The position numbers and the translations under genes are program-made. From Stackebrandtia nassauensis DSM 44728 (lineage in GTDB: Bacteria > Actinomycetota > Actinomycetes > Mycobacteriales > Micromonosporaceae): 64,000 nucleotides of DNA. The DNA is taken from contig NC_013947.1 of the NCBI RefSeq assembly GCF_000024545.1, forward strand, positions 682,001 through 746,000, in the 5' to 3' direction. Shown piece after piece: positions 25,828-34,749 of the stretch. The notes under the pieces are model-generated. The model did no database searches. It saw only the letters and a list, made by a program, of their open reading frames with translations, and had not been told where the DNA came from. Position 1 is the first letter of the stretch. Each line of letters starts with the position of its first letter.

Positions 25828-25855
25828 GTTATATGCAGATATTCCGGTTTGGCAA
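25828..25855 (-). promoter_or_regulatory. Predicted promoter of eccB (locus A)
   Basis: On the minus strand a -35 TTGCCA (25855-25850) and a -10 TATAAC (25833-25828) are separated by 16 nt, giving an untranslated leader of about 27 nt. The element lies in the 199-nt, AT-rich divergent region (25795-25993) between eccB and eccE. A GATACT-type -10 near 25930 could serve eccE, but no convincing -35 is seen there. Confidence 0.5.
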
Positions 25856-25993
25856 TTCAGGCTTATCGGAAATCGTTGTGCGGCAACTAAAAAGATAGTC
25901 GTCGGCGGCTGGTAAATCCACTGGGCTATTGATACTGTGCAATTGTCAACGAGCTCCCCACATCAAATCCTCAATGGAATTGAAAGGACGACC

Positions 25994-27184
25994 ATGGCCG
26001 CGACCATTGGGCTGGAGCCTCGTCGGGAGCGCCTGGGAATCGGTCCGGTCGGCCTGGGACGACTCGTGGCCTGCGAGGTGCTGGCGGCGGCCTCGGCACC
26101 GGCCTGGCTGCTTCCGCGACCGACCGGCTACATCGCCTCCGGGGTGGCGGCGCTGGCGATCGCCGCGATCGTGCTGCTCAGCCTCAGGGGCGTCGGCCAC
26201 CGGCTCGCCGTCCGGTTTCGCCAGCGGGGCTTGCGGAAGCGGGCCCGGGTCACACCGACCAAAGGAGACACCCTCTCCGCCCTGGCGCCCCGGCTCAACA
26301 TCGCCGGAGTCATCGAGCGCGACGTCGAGTACGGCATCGGGTTCGACGGCAACGGCTGGTTCGTCGGCATCGCCATCCAGGACGAGGATCCCGGCACGCC
26401 GACCGGCCTGAGCGCCCGCACCCTCGGGTCGGTGGCCCGGGTGCTGCTCGATCCGGCGGCCACGGTCAGCGGCATCCAGATCGTCTCGCACCTGATTCCG
26501 GCTCCCAGCGCGGAACTGGACCCCGACGCCGCCTGCATCGAGTCCTATCGGGAGCTGCTGGGCGACGACCCGACCGTCTCCCACCACACCACCTGGGTGG
26601 CGATCCGCCTCGACGTGACCGACGCCTACACCGTCGCCGAGGAACGCGGCGGCGGCGTCGAGGGCGCGCGCCGCGCCGTCACCGCGATGACCGGAAGGCT
26701 GCTGAAGCGGCTCACCGACGCCGGTGTCGGCCACCGGGTACTGGGAGCCGACGGCCTGCGGGTCGTGCTGACCCATTCGGTGTCGGGCGAGACGGTCTCG
26801 GCCTCGCTGGCGGAACGCGCCGTCGAGGAATGGAGCGGCTGGCGGATCGGATCCCAGCTGAACGTCACCTTCGGCATCGACGGCAGCGTCGACGACATCA
26901 ACGGCCTCCGCCGACTGTGGACAGCGCTGGCGATGGTGTCGGCGTCGTTCTCGACGCTCTCGGTGACGTTGCGCCCCTGGCGGCGCGGCGGCACCTCCGA
27001 AACCGAGATCACCGTGGAATCACTGCTGCGGGTGGCCTACGACGACGAAGTGGACGACGGCGTCGCCGCCGAACTGACCGACGCGGCCCGGGAGTGCGGC
27101 ATTCGACTGTGGCGCTTCGACGGTGAACAGGCGGTGGCGGCCTACGCCTCGGCACCCACCGGCGGCGGATATCCGGGCCGGTAG
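25994..27184 (+). CDS. eccE: Type VII secretion protein EccE (locus A)
   Basis: The 396-residue protein has two transmembrane helices near the N-terminus (about residues 16-35 and 40-62), then a basic stretch (RFRQRGLRKRARV) and a cytoplasmic-sized alpha/beta domain. The segment VIERDVEYGIGFDGNGWFVGIAI is typical of EccE. EccE is the most peripheral component of the ESX core complex and is absent from ESX-4-like systems, so its presence separates locus A from locus B in this window. I use the ATG at 25994, preceded by GAAAGGA, rather than the upstream in-frame ATG-like start at 25937. It is followed after 20 nt by the next ESX gene. Confidence 0.85.
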   Translation: MAATIGLEPRRERLGIGPVGLGRLVACEVLAAASAPAWLLPRPTGYIASGVAALAIAAIVLLSLRGVGHRLAVRFRQRGLRKRARVTPTKGDTLSALAPRLNIAGVIERDVEYGIGFDGNGWFVGIAIQDEDPGTPTGLSARTLGSVARVLLDPAATVSGIQIVSHLIPAPSAELDPDAACIESYRELLGDDPTVSHHTTWVAIRLDVTDAYTVAEERGGGVEGARRAVTAMTGRLLKRLTDAGVGHRVLGADGLRVVLTHSVSGETVSASLAERAVEEWSGWRIGSQLNVTFGIDGSVDDINGLRRLWTALAMVSASFSTLSVTLRPWRRGGTSETEITVESLLRVAYDDEVDDGVAAELTDAARECGIRLWRFDGEQAVAAYASAPTGGGYPGR

Positions 27185-27204
27185 CTCAGCAAAGGAGAAC
27201 GCAC

Positions 27205-27582
27205 ATGACCGAGCCCGATCCGAAGGTGAAGGCTTTCAACCAGAACGTCAACGACGGCGTCGCGGTCGACACCGACCAGATCCCCGGTGAGGCCAAACGC
27301 ATGGGTGGGGTCGCGGGGCACATCCGCACCCACCTGCACACCGGTCCGAAGACCGTGACGCTGGACGGCGGGCACACCGCCAAGCTGGCCTCGGCGGCGG
27401 CCCTGAAGACGACGGTCTCGCAATGGGTGAAGTGGGGCAACGAGCGCGCCGGCGACGTGACGGCCACCGGCGACGCGACCCGCACCAACGGTGAGGCATG
27501 GGTCGACACCGACAAGAACGGAAGGCAGGACTTCCGGCCGGATCTGGTGGTGCCCAAGCCCACCACGCTCCCGACTTCCTGA
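27205..27582 (+). CDS. Small hydrophilic ESX-locus protein
   Basis: A 125-residue protein without signal peptide or Cys and without a family I recognise. It has a helical N-terminal part (KAFNQNVNDGVAVDTDQIPG), a central ALKTTVSQWVKWGNERAGDV helix and a Pro/Thr-rich end. AAAGGAG precedes the ATG. It lies between eccE and the PPE-like gene with gaps of 20 and 42 nt, so it is part of the plus-strand locus A operon. It could be an Esx-like partner or chaperone of the PPE-like protein. Confidence 0.6.
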   Translation: MTEPDPKVKAFNQNVNDGVAVDTDQIPGEAKRMGGVAGHIRTHLHTGPKTVTLDGGHTAKLASAAALKTTVSQWVKWGNERAGDVTATGDATRTNGEAWVDTDKNGRQDFRPDLVVPKPTTLPTS

Positions 27583-27624
27583 CACGACCCGCTCGGCAAT
27601 GACCACCGATGAAGGAGATCCGTG

Positions 27625-28917
27625 ATGGCCAAGAGCTCCATCACCTTTGAAGAGCTGTACTGGATGCAGGTGCAGGACGTCGACAAGGCCGGGGCGAACA
27701 GTGGCACCTTCGGCGACGGCATGCGCTCGCACGCCAAGAAGATCGAGCAGCTCGAAGGCCGCGTCCCCAGCTACTACCGTTCGCAGGACGGCAAACTGCT
27801 GCAGGACACGCTCAACATCCAGGCCCCGCCGTTTCGCAACGCCGGTGGGAAGTTCGACGACATCGCCGAGACGCTGAAGCACCTGTCCAAGGACCTGTCG
27901 GAGAACCAGGACAAGCTGAAGAAGGTCGTCGAGGAGGCGAACCAGAATCCCTTCCTGGAGTGGCGGGACAAGCAGAACGGGGTTCTCGCGGTCAAGGACC
28001 TCGGTCCCGGCGGGGAGGAGAACCTGACCCCGCGCGAGAAGCAGCTGTACAAGGAGGCCGTCAGCAAGGTCGATCCGCTCAACGCCAGGATCAAGGCCGC
28101 CGTCAAGGCCGCCCGCAGCGCCGACGACAGGGCCGCGGCCAAGATCGAGAGCCTGGGACCCAACGGCGAGAAGGGAAAGAAGCCCACCGGCGGCGGCGAG
28201 GACGGCGGTGGCGGCCAGGGGGGCGACGACAAGGGCGGCTCCGGTGAGAAACCCGGCGAACAGGACGGTGGCTCCGAAGAGGAACCCGGAGAGCAGGACG
28301 GTGGTCCCGGCGACAAGCCCGGCGACCGTCCCGGCGAGGACCCGGGATCCCAGTACCCCGGCGGTGACGACCCGGGGTCGCAGGATCCCGGGGGTCAGGA
28401 TCCCGGCAGCCAGTACCCCGGTGGTGACGACCCGGAGTCGCAGTACCCCGGCGACGACGGCACCGGCTCCGACGAGTGGGACCCCGACGACGACTACGAC
28501 GGCGGCGGTCTCGCCGACGGCGGCGGAGTCGGCGGCGGACTCGGTTCGGCCGGTGGCGGTGGTGCCTCGGTCGGAGGTGGCGGTCTGGGTTCCGCCGGGG
28601 GTGGCGCGGGTGTCGCCGGTGGCGGCGTCGGCGGTGCCGCGGCGGGCGTGCCGGGTGGCGCGATCCCGGTCGGCGCCAACGCGGCGGCGGCAGGGCGCGG
28701 CGGCATCGGCGGCATTCCCATGGGCGGCATGATGGGCGGCCACGGCGGTGGCGGCGAAGGCGGCGGCAGCGGTGAGCACACCTGGCTCGCCGAGGACGAC
28801 GACCCCTTCGGCACCGGCGACGCGGCACCGCCCGTCATCGGATACGTGCCCCCGGCTCCCGAACCGGAGACCGGCACGAAGACCGACCGCTCCGGCTCGG
28901 TCACGTCCTTCACCTGA
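27625..28917 (+). CDS. PPE/WXG-like putative type VII substrate with acidic repeats and C-terminal GEHTWL motif
   Basis: The 430-residue protein has about 190 helical residues, starting SSITFEELYWMQVQDVD and containing PSYYRSQDGKLLQDTL where a WxG turn would be; YRSQD also fits YxxxD. Residues about 190-300 are acidic low complexity, with tandem PGSQYPGGDD-type repeats encoded at 28338-28464. A Gly/Val/Ala-rich stretch (about 300-375) follows. The tail has GEHTWLAEDDDPF (GEHTWL at 383-388) and APPVIGYVPP, mirroring the protein at 22844. AAGGAG is 7 nt before the ATG at 27625; the GTG one codon earlier is less likely. A strong terminator follows. Probably exported; function unknown. Confidence 0.72.
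   Translation: MAKSSITFEELYWMQVQDVDKAGANSGTFGDGMRSHAKKIEQLEGRVPSYYRSQDGKLLQDTLNIQAPPFRNAGGKFDDIAETLKHLSKDLSENQDKLKKVVEEANQNPFLEWRDKQNGVLAVKDLGPGGEENLTPREKQLYKEAVSKVDPLNARIKAAVKAARSADDRAAAKIESLGPNGEKGKKPTGGGEDGGGGQGGDDKGGSGEKPGEQDGGSEEEPGEQDGGPGDKPGDRPGEDPGSQYPGGDDPGSQDPGGQDPGSQYPGGDDPESQYPGDDGTGSDEWDPDDDYDGGGLADGGGVGGGLGSAGGGGASVGGGGLGSAGGGAGVAGGGVGGAAAGVPGGAIPVGANAAAAGRGGIGGIPMGGMMGGHGGGGEGGGSGEHTWLAEDDDPFGTGDAAPPVIGYVPPAPEPETGTKTDRSGSVTSFT
28338..28464 (+). repeat. In-frame tandem repeat (about 30-nt units) in the PPE-like gene
   Basis: Units encoding variants of DPGSQYPGGD recur about four to five times, with D/Q and G/E changes between copies. The unit length is a multiple of three, so copy-number change would keep the frame. 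The encoded region is acidic and probably disordered. Confidence 0.75.
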
Positions 28918-28926
28918 GACCCGTCA

Positions 28927-28962
28927 CGAAGTCCCCGAACCCGTCACGGTTCGGGGACTTCG
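28927..28962. terminator. Bidirectional terminator hairpin between the PPE-like gene and eccD
   Basis: CGAAGTCCCCGAACC and its exact reverse complement form a perfect 15-bp stem with a 6-nt loop (CGTCAC). It sits between the converging stops at 28917 and 28970. There is no U-tract, as is usual for actinobacterial terminators. Confidence 0.8.
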
Positions 28963-28969
28963 CGCGTGC

Positions 28970-30367
28970 TCAGATGTTGCGGATCCACCAGTAGGCGTCC
29001 CAGACCCACAGCGTGATGGGCAGGACGGCGAGGGTGAGGATGATCTGCACGATGTCGCCGGTGCGGCCCCACACCGGCGAGATCCGCTTGCCCGCCACCA
29101 CGAGCGAGAACAGGATCGTGAAGGCCGCGAACGCGATCAGGCCGCCGCCCACGATGCCCAGCCGCCAGCCGTCCTCCAGCCACAGCCCACCGGCCAGGGC
29201 GAGGCAACCCACCCCGACGAGCCCGGCGACGATGAGCGGCAGCCGCTGCCGCAGCGTGCTGAAGTCCCTGGCCTTCAACAGGACCACGAACGCCAGCAGC
29301 GCGCACAGGATGAACGCCGAGACGGTCTCTGCGGCGCCGAGCCACGGCAACGAGACGCCGATCATCAGCGCGCAGGCCCCCAGCAGCCCCGACAGGTAGT
29401 CGTCGGCGCGGGCGCTGCGCTTCAGCGCCAGTTCACCGTCCAAAGTCTCCAGATCGGCGCGCAGTTGTTGCGGGGTACGGGGAATGTCGGGCATCGGCAG
29501 TTGGGCGAGCCGGTACGACAGCATCGGCAGCATCGGGATCGCCGCCAGCGCCAACACCGCGACGGTGGCCGCCGCGGCCTGCGTCGGCACCTCCAGCCAG
29601 GTGCGCAGCGCGGTTCCCAGGATCAGGCCGGTGCAGGCGACCGCCGCGGAGTGGAACAGCGGCGCCGAGCGTTCGGCGGCCAGCCCCGCCAACGCGGAGT
29701 AGACCACGCCGACGCAACCGCCCGCCAGCAGATGGACGGCGCCCAGGTCGGACATCTCCGCCGCGGGGATCAGCAGGATCGCGCCCCCGAACAGCCCGCA
29801 GCCGACGCCGATGAGTCCCAGCAGGACGGCGGCGTGGTGCTGCTCGAAGGCGCGCGCCAGCGCCCAGCACGCCACCAGCGCGACCACCCCGGCCGACAGG
29901 ACGATGGACCCCGCCAGCCCGCCCGCCATGGTCGCCGCCGTCACCAGACCGCCGGCGAGCGCCAGGGTCCCCGTCACGAGACCCACCTTGCGCGAAGTGG
30001 ACGGTTGCCACTTCCCGGCCCGATGCGAAGCGGCGGTGGCGATCGCGTCGATGACGTCATCGAACACAGTGGCCGGTGCGGTGTCGGCGGCGAGTCGGAA
30101 GTACAGTTCCTCGCCGTCGGTGAGCTTCAACTGCGCCGGGGACAGGTCCGGGTTCAGCGGCGGTTCGCCGAGCCGGGCCAGGGTCCAGCCGCCGCCCTTG
30201 ACGCCGTCGTTGACGAAGAACTCGCCGTTGGGGGAGGCGGCGGCCTGCAACAGCAGATCCGCCTGGATCTCGGCGATCGGCACGTGCACCGGCAGTGCGA
30301 CGTCCATTCTGGTGTGTGGTGCCACGACGGTTACCCGGCACAGACCGGTAGCGGTGATCGGGGCCAT
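28970..30367 (-). CDS. eccD: Type VII secretion protein EccD (locus A)
   Basis: The 465-residue protein begins with an about 80-residue ubiquitin-like (YukD) domain (CRVTVVAPHTRMDVALP at the first strands) followed by LARLGEPPLNPDL and DGEELYFR. It then carries about eleven hydrophobic segments from residue 125 to the C-terminus with few charged loops; LPMPDIPRTPQQL in the middle is the usual cytoplasmic loop of EccD. EccD forms the membrane vestibule of the ESX complex. The ATG at 30367 is preceded by GGAG; an upstream in-frame extension to 30451 adds an unlikely N-terminus. It is divergent from eccC. Confidence 0.9.
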   Translation of the reverse strand: MAPITATGLCRVTVVAPHTRMDVALPVHVPIAEIQADLLLQAAASPNGEFFVNDGVKGGGWTLARLGEPPLNPDLSPAQLKLTDGEELYFRLAADTAPATVFDDVIDAIATAASHRAGKWQPSTSRKVGLVTGTLALAGGLVTAATMAGGLAGSIVLSAGVVALVACWALARAFEQHHAAVLLGLIGVGCGLFGGAILLIPAAEMSDLGAVHLLAGGCVGVVYSALAGLAAERSAPLFHSAAVACTGLILGTALRTWLEVPTQAAAATVAVLALAAIPMLPMLSYRLAQLPMPDIPRTPQQLRADLETLDGELALKRSARADDYLSGLLGACALMIGVSLPWLGAAETVSAFILCALLAFVVLLKARDFSTLRQRLPLIVAGLVGVGCLALAGGLWLEDGWRLGIVGGGLIAFAAFTILFSLVVAGKRISPVWGRTGDIVQIILTLAVLPITLWVWDAYWWIRNI

Positions 30368-30569
30368 TAGCTCTCCAAACAGAGGGATTCCGTTGCCGAG
30401 AATACCGCCTCGAATTGGCAATTGAAATAGCGCGATCCGTTGCCTTGACACGCATTTTTCCTATTATTCCGGACATTTGCGCGTAGTCGAATCCACATTG
30501 TTACGGGTAACTATTGACTGTCGACACCGATACGATGACATCCCTCGATGAATGGGAGCTGGGAGCGCC
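30368..30569. promoter_or_regulatory. Divergent eccD/eccC regulatory region
   Basis: This 202-nt AT-rich region should drive both eccD and eccC. On the minus strand TTTCAA and TATTCT with a 17-nt gap form a possible eccD promoter. A small palindrome GTTAC-GG-GTAAC lies at 30500-30511, and TTGACT follows at about 30514, near the probable eccC promoter. An 11-mer ATGTCCGGAAT (minus strand, 30476-30466) recurs downstream of eccC. Confidence 0.45.
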
Positions 30570-33500
30570 ATGAGCACGGTGACCTACCGCAGACGCCCGC
30601 GTAAACCGGGACCAGCGCTTCCCAGCGGTGACCTGGAGCTCGAACCGCCGCCGGACCTCCCGGCACCCCCGCCCCGCAACATCGCGCAGCTGCTCATGAT
30701 CCTGCCGATGCTGGCGATGGTCGGGGCCATGATGCTGTTGTTCTCCGGCCGGATCTTTTCCGGCGGTGGCGGTGGCGGCGGTTTCAATTCCGGAATGCTC
30801 GTCGTCGGCGGCCTGTTCGGAGTCGCCATGGTCGGAATGGTCGGAATGTCATTCACGCGAGGCGGCCAGGACGCCGCCGAAATGACCAATTCGCGCCGCG
30901 ACTATATGCGATATCTGGCGCAATCCCGGCGAAAAGTGCGCCGCGCGGGCGATCAGCAACGCGAGGCGATGCGCTGGCGCCACCCCGATCCGTCCTCACT
31001 GTGGACGCTCGGCGCCTCGGCCCGGCTGTGGGAACGCCGCCCCACCGACACCGATTTCGGCGAGGTACGGGTCGCGGTGGGAACCCAGCAGCTGTCGGTG
31101 GTCATCAAGACCCCGGAGACCAAACCGGTCGAGGACCTGGAACCCATGAGCGCCATGGCACTACGGCGCTTCGTCAAGGCACAGTCCACGGTGTCCAACA
31201 TTCCGATCGCCCTGCAACTGCGGGCGTTCCGTCGGGTGTACGTGCGCGGCGACCACCGGTCGTCCCGCGGCCTGGTGCGGGCGATGCTCAGCCAGCTGGC
31301 CACCTTCCACGCGCCCGAGGACCTGTGCCTGGCCGTGGTCGCCGACCCCGGCCGCCGCCGGGACTGGGAATGGCTGAAGTGGCTGCCGCACGCCAACCAC
31401 CGCGAGGAACTGGACGCCGTGGGGGCGCGGCGGCTCATCGTCGGCAGCATGTCCGAACTGGAGGGTCTGCTGGCGGCCCAGCTCGCCGACCGCAACCGGT
31501 TCCAGAAGAACGTGTCCCCGATCCACGAGGGCGTGCACGTCGTGGTCGTCCACGACGGCGGCGAGGTGTCCGGCAACAGCATGCTCACCGGCGCCGGGGT
31601 GTCGGGCACGACCGTGATCGAGTTCAACCCGCAGCTGCCGCGACGCCTCCAGCCGTGGATGCTGTGCCTGGAGGTCGATCACGACAAACTCGTCATGACC
31701 CAGCCCGGCGGCAGCGTCGACCTGGGCAGGCCCGACTGGCTCAGCGTGGTCTCGGCCGCCGCCCTGGCGCGGCAGCTGTCCAAGTTCCGGCTGGCCACCG
31801 TCACCACCTCCGCCGAGGAACCGCTGGCGGTGTCGATGGAGCTGCCCGACCTGCTGGGCATCGGCGACGCGGGCGCCGTCGACCCCCGGCACACCTGGAA
31901 GGACGACCGGCCCAACGCGCAGCGCCTCACCATTCCCATCGGGCTCGACCCCAACGGCTCCAAGGTCTTCATGGACTTCAAGGAGGCGGCGCAGGGCGGC
32001 ATGGGCCCGCACGGGCTCGTCATCGGCGCCACCGGCTCCGGGAAGTCGGAGATGCTGCGCACCATCGTCACCGCGCTGGCCGTGACCCACTCGTCCCAGG
32101 AACTCAACTTCGTCCTCGTCGACTTCAAGGGCGGCGCCACCTTCGCCACCCTCGACCGGCTGCCGCACACCAGCGCCGTCATCACGAACCTGGAGGACGA
32201 ACTGCACCTCGTCGACCGGATGGCCGACGCGATCAACGGTGAGATGATCCGGCGGCAGGAACTGCTGCGCGACGCCGGAAACTATGTCTCGCAACGTGAC
32301 TACGAACGCGCCCGCCGCGCCGGAGCCGCCCTGGCCCCACTGCCGAGCCTGCTCATCATCTGCGACGAGTTCTCCGAACTCCTGTCGGCACAACCGGACT
32401 TCATCGACCTGTTCGTCATGATCGGACGCCTTGGTCGCTCCCTGGGCGTCCACCTGCTGCTGGCCTCCCAGCGGCTCGAAGAGGGACGACTGCGCGGCCT
32501 CGACTCCCACCTGTCCTACCGCATCGGCCTGCGCACCTTCTCCGCCATGGAATCCCGGACCGTGCTGGGTGTCCCCGACGCCTACGAACTGCCGCAGGCC
32601 CCCGGCCACGGCTACATGAAGATCGACACCGACACCATGCTGCGATTCCGCAGCGCCTACGTGTCCGGGGAGTACCGGACCGCGCAGATCAGCGGGACGA
32701 CGGTTCAGCAGGACGGGACCGTCGCCCGCACCAAGGTGCTGCCCTACGGCGTCGAACACCAGCCGCTGCCGCCCGAGGCGCTGACCCCCGACGAGGAGCC
32801 CGAACCGGACGAGGAACAGCTGTCGGCGGAGGACGACCCGACCAAGGAGACCATGATGTCGGTCATCACCTCCCGACTCGAAGGGCAGGGACCGCCCGCG
32901 CACCAGGTATGGCTGCCGCCGCTGGAGGAGTCGCCGAGCCTGGACCAGATCTTCACCCGGCTGGCCGTCGACGGGGAACGCGGCCTGCACGCCCCCGACT
33001 GGCCACAGGGGAGCCTCCACGTGCCGATGGGCTGGATCGACAAGCCCTTCGAACAGCGCCGCGACCTGCTCACCTTCGACCTGTCCGGAGCTGGCGGCAA
33101 CATGGTCGTCGTCGGCGGCCCGCAGACCGGCAAGAGCACCACGCTGCGTTCCCTCATCGGCGCGATGTCCCTGTGCCACACGCCCGCCGAGACCCAGTTC
33201 TACTGCGTCGACACTGGCGGCGGCAGCCTGCGGGGGCTCGCCGACCTGCCGCACGTGGGCGGCGTCGGCTCGAAACAGAAACGCGAGGTGGTGCGCCGGG
33301 TCATCGCGCAGGTCCAGTCCATCATCGACGACCGTGAGGCCCGGTTCGCTGATCTCGGCGTCGAGACGATGGCGGGCTACCGGACCATGCGGGCCCGGGG
33401 CGAGGTCGACGACCCGCTGGGCGACGTCTTCCTCGTCATCGACGGCTGGCAGAACTTCAAGGAGGACTTCGAGCCGCTGGACGACGACGTGCTCGTCATC

Positions 33501-34577
33501 GCCCAGCAGGGCGGCAACTTCGGCGTGCACCTGGTGCTGTCGTGCAACCGGTGGATGGACATGCGCCCGGTGCTGCGCGATCTCATGGGAACCCGCGTGG
33601 AACTGAAACTGTCCGATGAGTACGACTCTGAGATCGACCGCAAGGCGCAGAAGAACATCCCCGAGCGCGCACCCGGCCGAGGCATCATCCACTCCGGACA
33701 CGCGATCCTCAGTGCCCTGCCGCGCGTCGACGGCAGCAGCAGTGGCGACGACCTCGCCGACGGGGTGGCCCGGTTCGTGGCCGCCTCGGCCGAGGCCTGG
33801 AAACACGCTCCGGCCGAACCGATCCGGCTGCTGCCGCGCGAACTGCCCATCACCGAGCTGCCCGAACCGGTGCCCGCGCGACCGCTGCCGATCGGCGTCG
33901 ACGAGGCGCGACTGGAACCCGTCGGCGTGGACCTGAGCATGAGCCCGCACCTGCTCATCGTGGGCGACACCGAATGCGGCAAGACCAACCTGCTGCGCGT
34001 CTTCACCGAGCAGCTGGCCAAGACCCGCGAGCAGAACCCCACCAAGGTCCTGATGATCGACTACCGCCGCACCCTGCTGGGCGAGGTGGACGAGGAACTC
34101 ATCGGCGAGTACGCCGCCGGGGCCGAGGCTGCCAACGAGGCGGCGCTGCGGCTGGCCAACTCGCTGCGCAACCGGCTGCCGGGACCGGACGTGACCCCCG
34201 AACAGCTGCGCGGCCGCGACTGGTGGACCGGCCCGGAGATCTACGTCCTCGTAGACGACTACGACATCGTGTCCACCCAGAGCCCCGATCCGCTGGCGCA
34301 TTTCGTCGACCTGCTGCCACAGGCACGGGACATCGGCTTCCACTTGATAGTGACTCGCCACATTGGTGGTATTTCGCGAGCCATGTACCAAAATGTCATC
34401 CAGCGGCTCACCGAATTGCAGACTCCGGTGCTGATGATGTCCGGTCCCCGGGAGGAAGGCGCCGTTTTCGGCAATGTCCGGCCGCTGCCGCAACCACCCG
34501 GCCGGGGCCTGCTCATCAAGCGGGATGGCAACTCCCTGATTCAGACGGCGTGGTCGCCCTCGCGTTTCGGCAATTAA
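30570..34577 (+). CDS. eccC: Type VII secretion FtsK/SpoIIIE-type ATPase EccC (locus A)
   Basis: The 1335-residue motor protein is a single-chain EccC, not split into Ca and Cb. It has a Pro-rich start, two transmembrane helices (about residues 42-66 and 75-96), a stalk and three FtsK-like ATPase domains. Walker A motifs are GATGSGKSE (from residue 486), GGPQTGKST (849) and GDTECGKTN (1132). ATPase 1 has the full Walker B LLIICDEFSELL, whereas ATPases 2 and 3 have VFLVIDGW and IYVLVDDYD without the catalytic Glu, as known for EccC proteins. It drives substrate recognition and export. I use the ATG at 30570, with GGGAG upstream; an ATG six codons earlier is possible. Confidence 0.95.
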   Translation: MSTVTYRRRPRKPGPALPSGDLELEPPPDLPAPPPRNIAQLLMILPMLAMVGAMMLLFSGRIFSGGGGGGGFNSGMLVVGGLFGVAMVGMVGMSFTRGGQDAAEMTNSRRDYMRYLAQSRRKVRRAGDQQREAMRWRHPDPSSLWTLGASARLWERRPTDTDFGEVRVAVGTQQLSVVIKTPETKPVEDLEPMSAMALRRFVKAQSTVSNIPIALQLRAFRRVYVRGDHRSSRGLVRAMLSQLATFHAPEDLCLAVVADPGRRRDWEWLKWLPHANHREELDAVGARRLIVGSMSELEGLLAAQLADRNRFQKNVSPIHEGVHVVVVHDGGEVSGNSMLTGAGVSGTTVIEFNPQLPRRLQPWMLCLEVDHDKLVMTQPGGSVDLGRPDWLSVVSAAALARQLSKFRLATVTTSAEEPLAVSMELPDLLGIGDAGAVDPRHTWKDDRPNAQRLTIPIGLDPNGSKVFMDFKEAAQGGMGPHGLVIGATGSGKSEMLRTIVTALAVTHSSQELNFVLVDFKGGATFATLDRLPHTSAVITNLEDELHLVDRMADAINGEMIRRQELLRDAGNYVSQRDYERARRAGAALAPLPSLLIICDEFSELLSAQPDFIDLFVMIGRLGRSLGVHLLLASQRLEEGRLRGLDSHLSYRIGLRTFSAMESRTVLGVPDAYELPQAPGHGYMKIDTDTMLRFRSAYVSGEYRTAQISGTTVQQDGTVARTKVLPYGVEHQPLPPEALTPDEEPEPDEEQLSAEDDPTKETMMSVITSRLEGQGPPAHQVWLPPLEESPSLDQIFTRLAVDGERGLHAPDWPQGSLHVPMGWIDKPFEQRRDLLTFDLSGAGGNMVVVGGPQTGKSTTLRSLIGAMSLCHTPAETQFYCVDTGGGSLRGLADLPHVGGVGSKQKREVVRRVIAQVQSIIDDREARFADLGVETMAGYRTMRARGEVDDPLGDVFLVIDGWQNFKEDFEPLDDDVLVIAQQGGNFGVHLVLSCNRWMDMRPVLRDLMGTRVELKLSDEYDSEIDRKAQKNIPERAPGRGIIHSGHAILSALPRVDGSSSGDDLADGVARFVAASAEAWKHAPAEPIRLLPRELPITELPEPVPARPLPIGVDEARLEPVGVDLSMSPHLLIVGDTECGKTNLLRVFTEQLAKTREQNPTKVLMIDYRRTLLGEVDEELIGEYAAGAEAANEAALRLANSLRNRLPGPDVTPEQLRGRDWWTGPEIYVLVDDYDIVSTQSPDPLAHFVDLLPQARDIGFHLIVTRHIGGISRAMYQNVIQRLTELQTPVLMMSGPREEGAVFGNVRPLPQPPGRGLLIKRDGNSLIQTAWSPSRFGN

Positions 34578-34749
34578 AAAATGATATGTCCGGAATTTGA
34601 TATAAGGCACTAACGCATTTTCTTTGAAAACTGCTTCGCGAGATCTTTCCAATGCGCTATTCGATAGTAAGCTGGGGTCGGAAAACCCGCTGGGTTTCCT
34701 ATTCCAGTTCACAACGAACATCAGAGCTATTACGGAAGGCGAGTCGCTT
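34578..34749 (+). promoter_or_regulatory. AT-rich leader between eccC and the Esx pair
   Basis: This 172-nt spacer is much more A/T-rich than the genes around it. It contains ATGTCCGGAAT (34586-34596), the same 11-mer as in the eccD/eccC region, and a small hairpin GGAAAACCCGCTGGGTTTCC at about 34679-34698. A separate promoter giving high esx expression is likely, but I cannot fix its -35/-10. An in-frame upstream ATG-like start at 34624 exists but lacks coding character. Confidence 0.4.

Noticed and set aside
28338-28464. Short direct repeats resembling a CRISPR array
   Set aside because: Units are adjacent with no spacers, are a multiple of three long, and lie in frame inside a coding gene.
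31161-34721. A 1186-codon open frame antisense to eccC of locus A
   Set aside because: Codon-shadow of a very GC-rich gene. The product is His/Gln/Val/Arg-rich without any domain, and eccC on the other strand is unmistakable.
34624-34749. N-terminal extension of the first locus A Esx protein by 42 codons
   Set aside because: The segment is AT-rich, lacks a ribosome site and does not fit the about 100-residue WXG100 size.
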